From positions 372,001 to 436,000 of the forward strand of contig NZ_VOHS01000001.1 in assembly GCF_007896845.1 (NCBI RefSeq): a stretch of DNA of 64,000 nt, in the 5' to 3' direction. Positions 62,138-64,000 of this stretch are shown here, piece by piece; the first letter of the stretch is position 1; each line of letters starts with the position of its first letter. Position numbers and translations under genes: made by a program. The stretch comes from Chitinophaga pinensis (GTDB lineage: Bacteria > Bacteroidota > Bacteroidia > Chitinophagales > Chitinophagaceae). Below the pieces are notes generated by a model. That model ran no database searches and was not told where the DNA came from. It worked only from the letters and a program-made list of their open reading frames with translations.

Positions 62138-64000
62138 ATGATAAAAAGTTATATAAAAATAGCGTGGAGGAATTTGTGGCGTAACCGCACATTTTCCGCA
62201 ATCAATATAGTCGGTCTGACCGTTGGAATGGCCGTGAGTTTTACTTTATTACTGTATGTATTATTTCAATTCAGCTATGATAACTTTCATGAACATGGCA
62301 AGGATATCTACCATCTGAAGCTTGGCGCAGATGGTGGACCTAATACGCCTGTACCATTGGGGCCATTTGTGGAGAAGAATATACCGGAAGTGAAAAGCGT
62401 AGTGCGGACTACCTACCTCACGCCGCATCTGTTGAAGGTAGGCGATAAGTCTATCAAGCAACATGGTATTTTTACAGACCCGCAGTTCCTGAACGTATTT
62501 ACGTTCCCATTGGTGAAGGGGCAAGGTACACTGACAGATGAAAATGCCATTATCCTCACGGAAAGTACTGCCCGTAAATTGTTTGGAAATACAGACCCGA
62601 TCGGGCAGATCATCAATTTTGATATCACACATCCACTCGTTGTACAAGGTGTTGTGAAAGATCCGCCTAAGAATTCTACTATACGTTTTGCATACCTGTT
62701 AAGCTGGAAACTTTGTGTACAGATGATGGCATGGGTGGGTGAAGAGGAATGGGGTAATTTCGGTGTCAATACATTTGTACAACTGAATCCGGCTGCTGAT
62801 CCTGCGGTAGCAGGACGTAAGCTGAAAAATCTCCTGCATGAACAATCCAAAGGGATACCTGAGACAACTTATCTCATCATGCATCCGATGAGCAAATGGA
62901 AATTGTATTCCGAGATAAAGACGGTAAAATAATTGGAGGCGAGATTAGTTCCGTTCGTCTGTTTGCGTTGCTGGCATTGGGTATCCTACTGATAGCCTGC
63001 GTAAACTTTATGAACCTCAGTACTGCGCAGAGTGAAAAAAGGGCGAAAGAAGTAGGTGTGAGGAAGGCAATTGGCGCTAATAAACGGACCCTGATTGGTC
63101 AGTTTATGTATGAGTCCATGATGCTGGTATTTATCTCCTTAATACTGGCTCTGGTATTGATGTGGATAATACTTCCCCGTTTCAATGCATTGACAGATAC
63201 TTCGCTGCAGCTATCATCAGCTCCTGCTTATTTCTGGTTCGCAATACTGATGCTGGCGGTGATAACCGGCTTTGTTGCGGGTAGTTATCCCGCTTTTGTA
63301 TTGTCTTCTTTTAAACCGATTAAAGTATTGAAAGGCGGTCTGGGGAAATAAAGGGCAGCTTTAAATCAAGACAGACACTGGTTGTGTTTCAGTTTACGCT
63401 GGCTATAGTATTGATATTGGTGACAATCGTTATTTACAGACAGATAGATTTTATCCGCAATCGCCCTCGGGATATAATGCGAAAGGATTGGTAGATGTAG
63501 AACTGGAAGGAAAGGTATTTGACAATTACGACGCTTTCAGACAGGAAGCTATCGCATCAGGGGCTGCTGTCAACGGTAGTATCATGATGAGTTCTATTGC
63601 ACAAATAGGTGGTAGCGTATGGGGATTGAAATGGCCGGGACAATTACCCGGTGAGGAAAATATAAACTTTGGTATTATCACCGCTACGGAAAACTTCGTT
63701 TCTACATTCGGGATACAATTGAAAGAAGGAAGGGATTTTCAGTCAGCTGCTGATTCCTTGTCGATCATATTGAATGAGGCTGCGGTGAAGACGATGCATT
63801 TGAAAGATCCGGTACTCGGACAGCAGGTCGTGCTGAACGGAGAGGCAAGGACTATCACAGGAGTGGTAAAAGATTTTGTGTGGATGAAGTCCTATATGCC
63901 GGCCACGCCTGCGGTAATACCTTACAATCCTTCGTGGAGAGGTATGCTGACTATTAAGCTCAATCCTGCATTATCGGTCAGTGAAGGACTGGCGCGATTG
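62138..64000 (+). pseudogene. MacB/FtsX-type ABC transporter permease, copy 4; three frame breaks, 3' end outside window
   Basis: The ATG at 62138 (MIKSYIKIAWRNLWRNRTFS) is chosen over an open extension to 62066 because it matches the starts of the other copies. The protein reads through FSAINIVGLTVGMAVSFTLL, then SVRLFALLALGILLIACVNF and EKRAKEVGVRKAIGANKRTL, then FKSRQTLVVFQFTLAIVLIL in a third frame and NAKGLVDVELEGKVFDNYDA in a fourth, and leaves the window still open. The breaks lie at about 62913-62919, 63346-63348 (A run) and 63464-63466 (C run), each repaired by one added base. The second periplasmic domain is incomplete at 64000. Confidence 0.82.

Overview
The window looks like chromosome of a gliding Bacteroidota, most likely the Chitinophaga group. 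The evidence is the gliding lipoprotein gene gldD next to gldE, a SusD-family lipoprotein, Bacteroidota-type -7 promoter boxes (TAnnTTTG) at several genes, lipoproteins whose mature ends begin Cys-Lys-Lys-Asp, a tiny basic Cox24/AURKAIP1-like protein beside a TTG-started RNase G gene, and moderate GC content. The genus is inference. No rRNA, tRNA, CRISPR array, prophage or intact insertion sequence was recognised.

Layout. 0-5 kb: a partial gene, an outer-membrane barrel, a small lipoprotein, an M16 peptidase and a frameshifted L,D-transpeptidase. 5-10 kb (minus strand): an alpha/beta hydrolase, an orphan SusD-like protein with an EF-hand-like loop, and acetyl-CoA synthetase. 10-15 kb is accessory: a small unknown protein, a double-HTH regulator, a decayed REP-associated transposase relative, and a nucleotidase/DeoR/MFS group with a visible candidate operator. 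15-27 kb: a lipoprotein, carB without its allosteric domain, a tricorn-like S41 protease, comEC and purH. 27-31 kb: an ECF sigma factor overlapping an anti-sigma/TonB mosaic gene, a Pmp3-like protein, a LutB-type protein and DUF3109. 31-39 kb is a recognisable Bacteroidota housekeeping block: gldD, gldE, ssb and mutY on the minus strand, then HU, a TPR protein, the 31-residue basic protein and rng on the plus strand. 39-49 kb: a YcbB-type L,D-transpeptidase, ridA, a dehydrogenase-like protein, tsaB, an ArsR-type regulator, an MBL-rhodanese protein, an SDR, a BON lipoprotein, an acyltransferase, nadB and a YhhN protein.

49.7-64 kb is the most coherent system. An NtrC-type activator and a histidine kinase with almost no extracytoplasmic part lie divergent from a long efflux operon: a HlyD-type adaptor, a MacB/FtsX-type permease, one ATPase, then three more full-length permeases, the last leaving the window. 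A near-consensus sigma-54 promoter lies just before the adaptor gene, with phased GTCC/GGAC half-sites upstream of it. The module therefore reads as sensor, enhancer-binding activator, sigma-54 promoter and multi-permease ABC exporter.

Data quality matters here. Reading frames break in at least twelve places, and nearly every break is repaired by restoring one or two bases, usually in a short homopolymer. Four breaks are scattered over the first 57 kb; eight are packed into 59.4-63.5 kb. The sequence alone cannot tell base-calling deletions from genuine decay, but the one-sided pattern favours the former. Affected genes are described as the full product they would encode.
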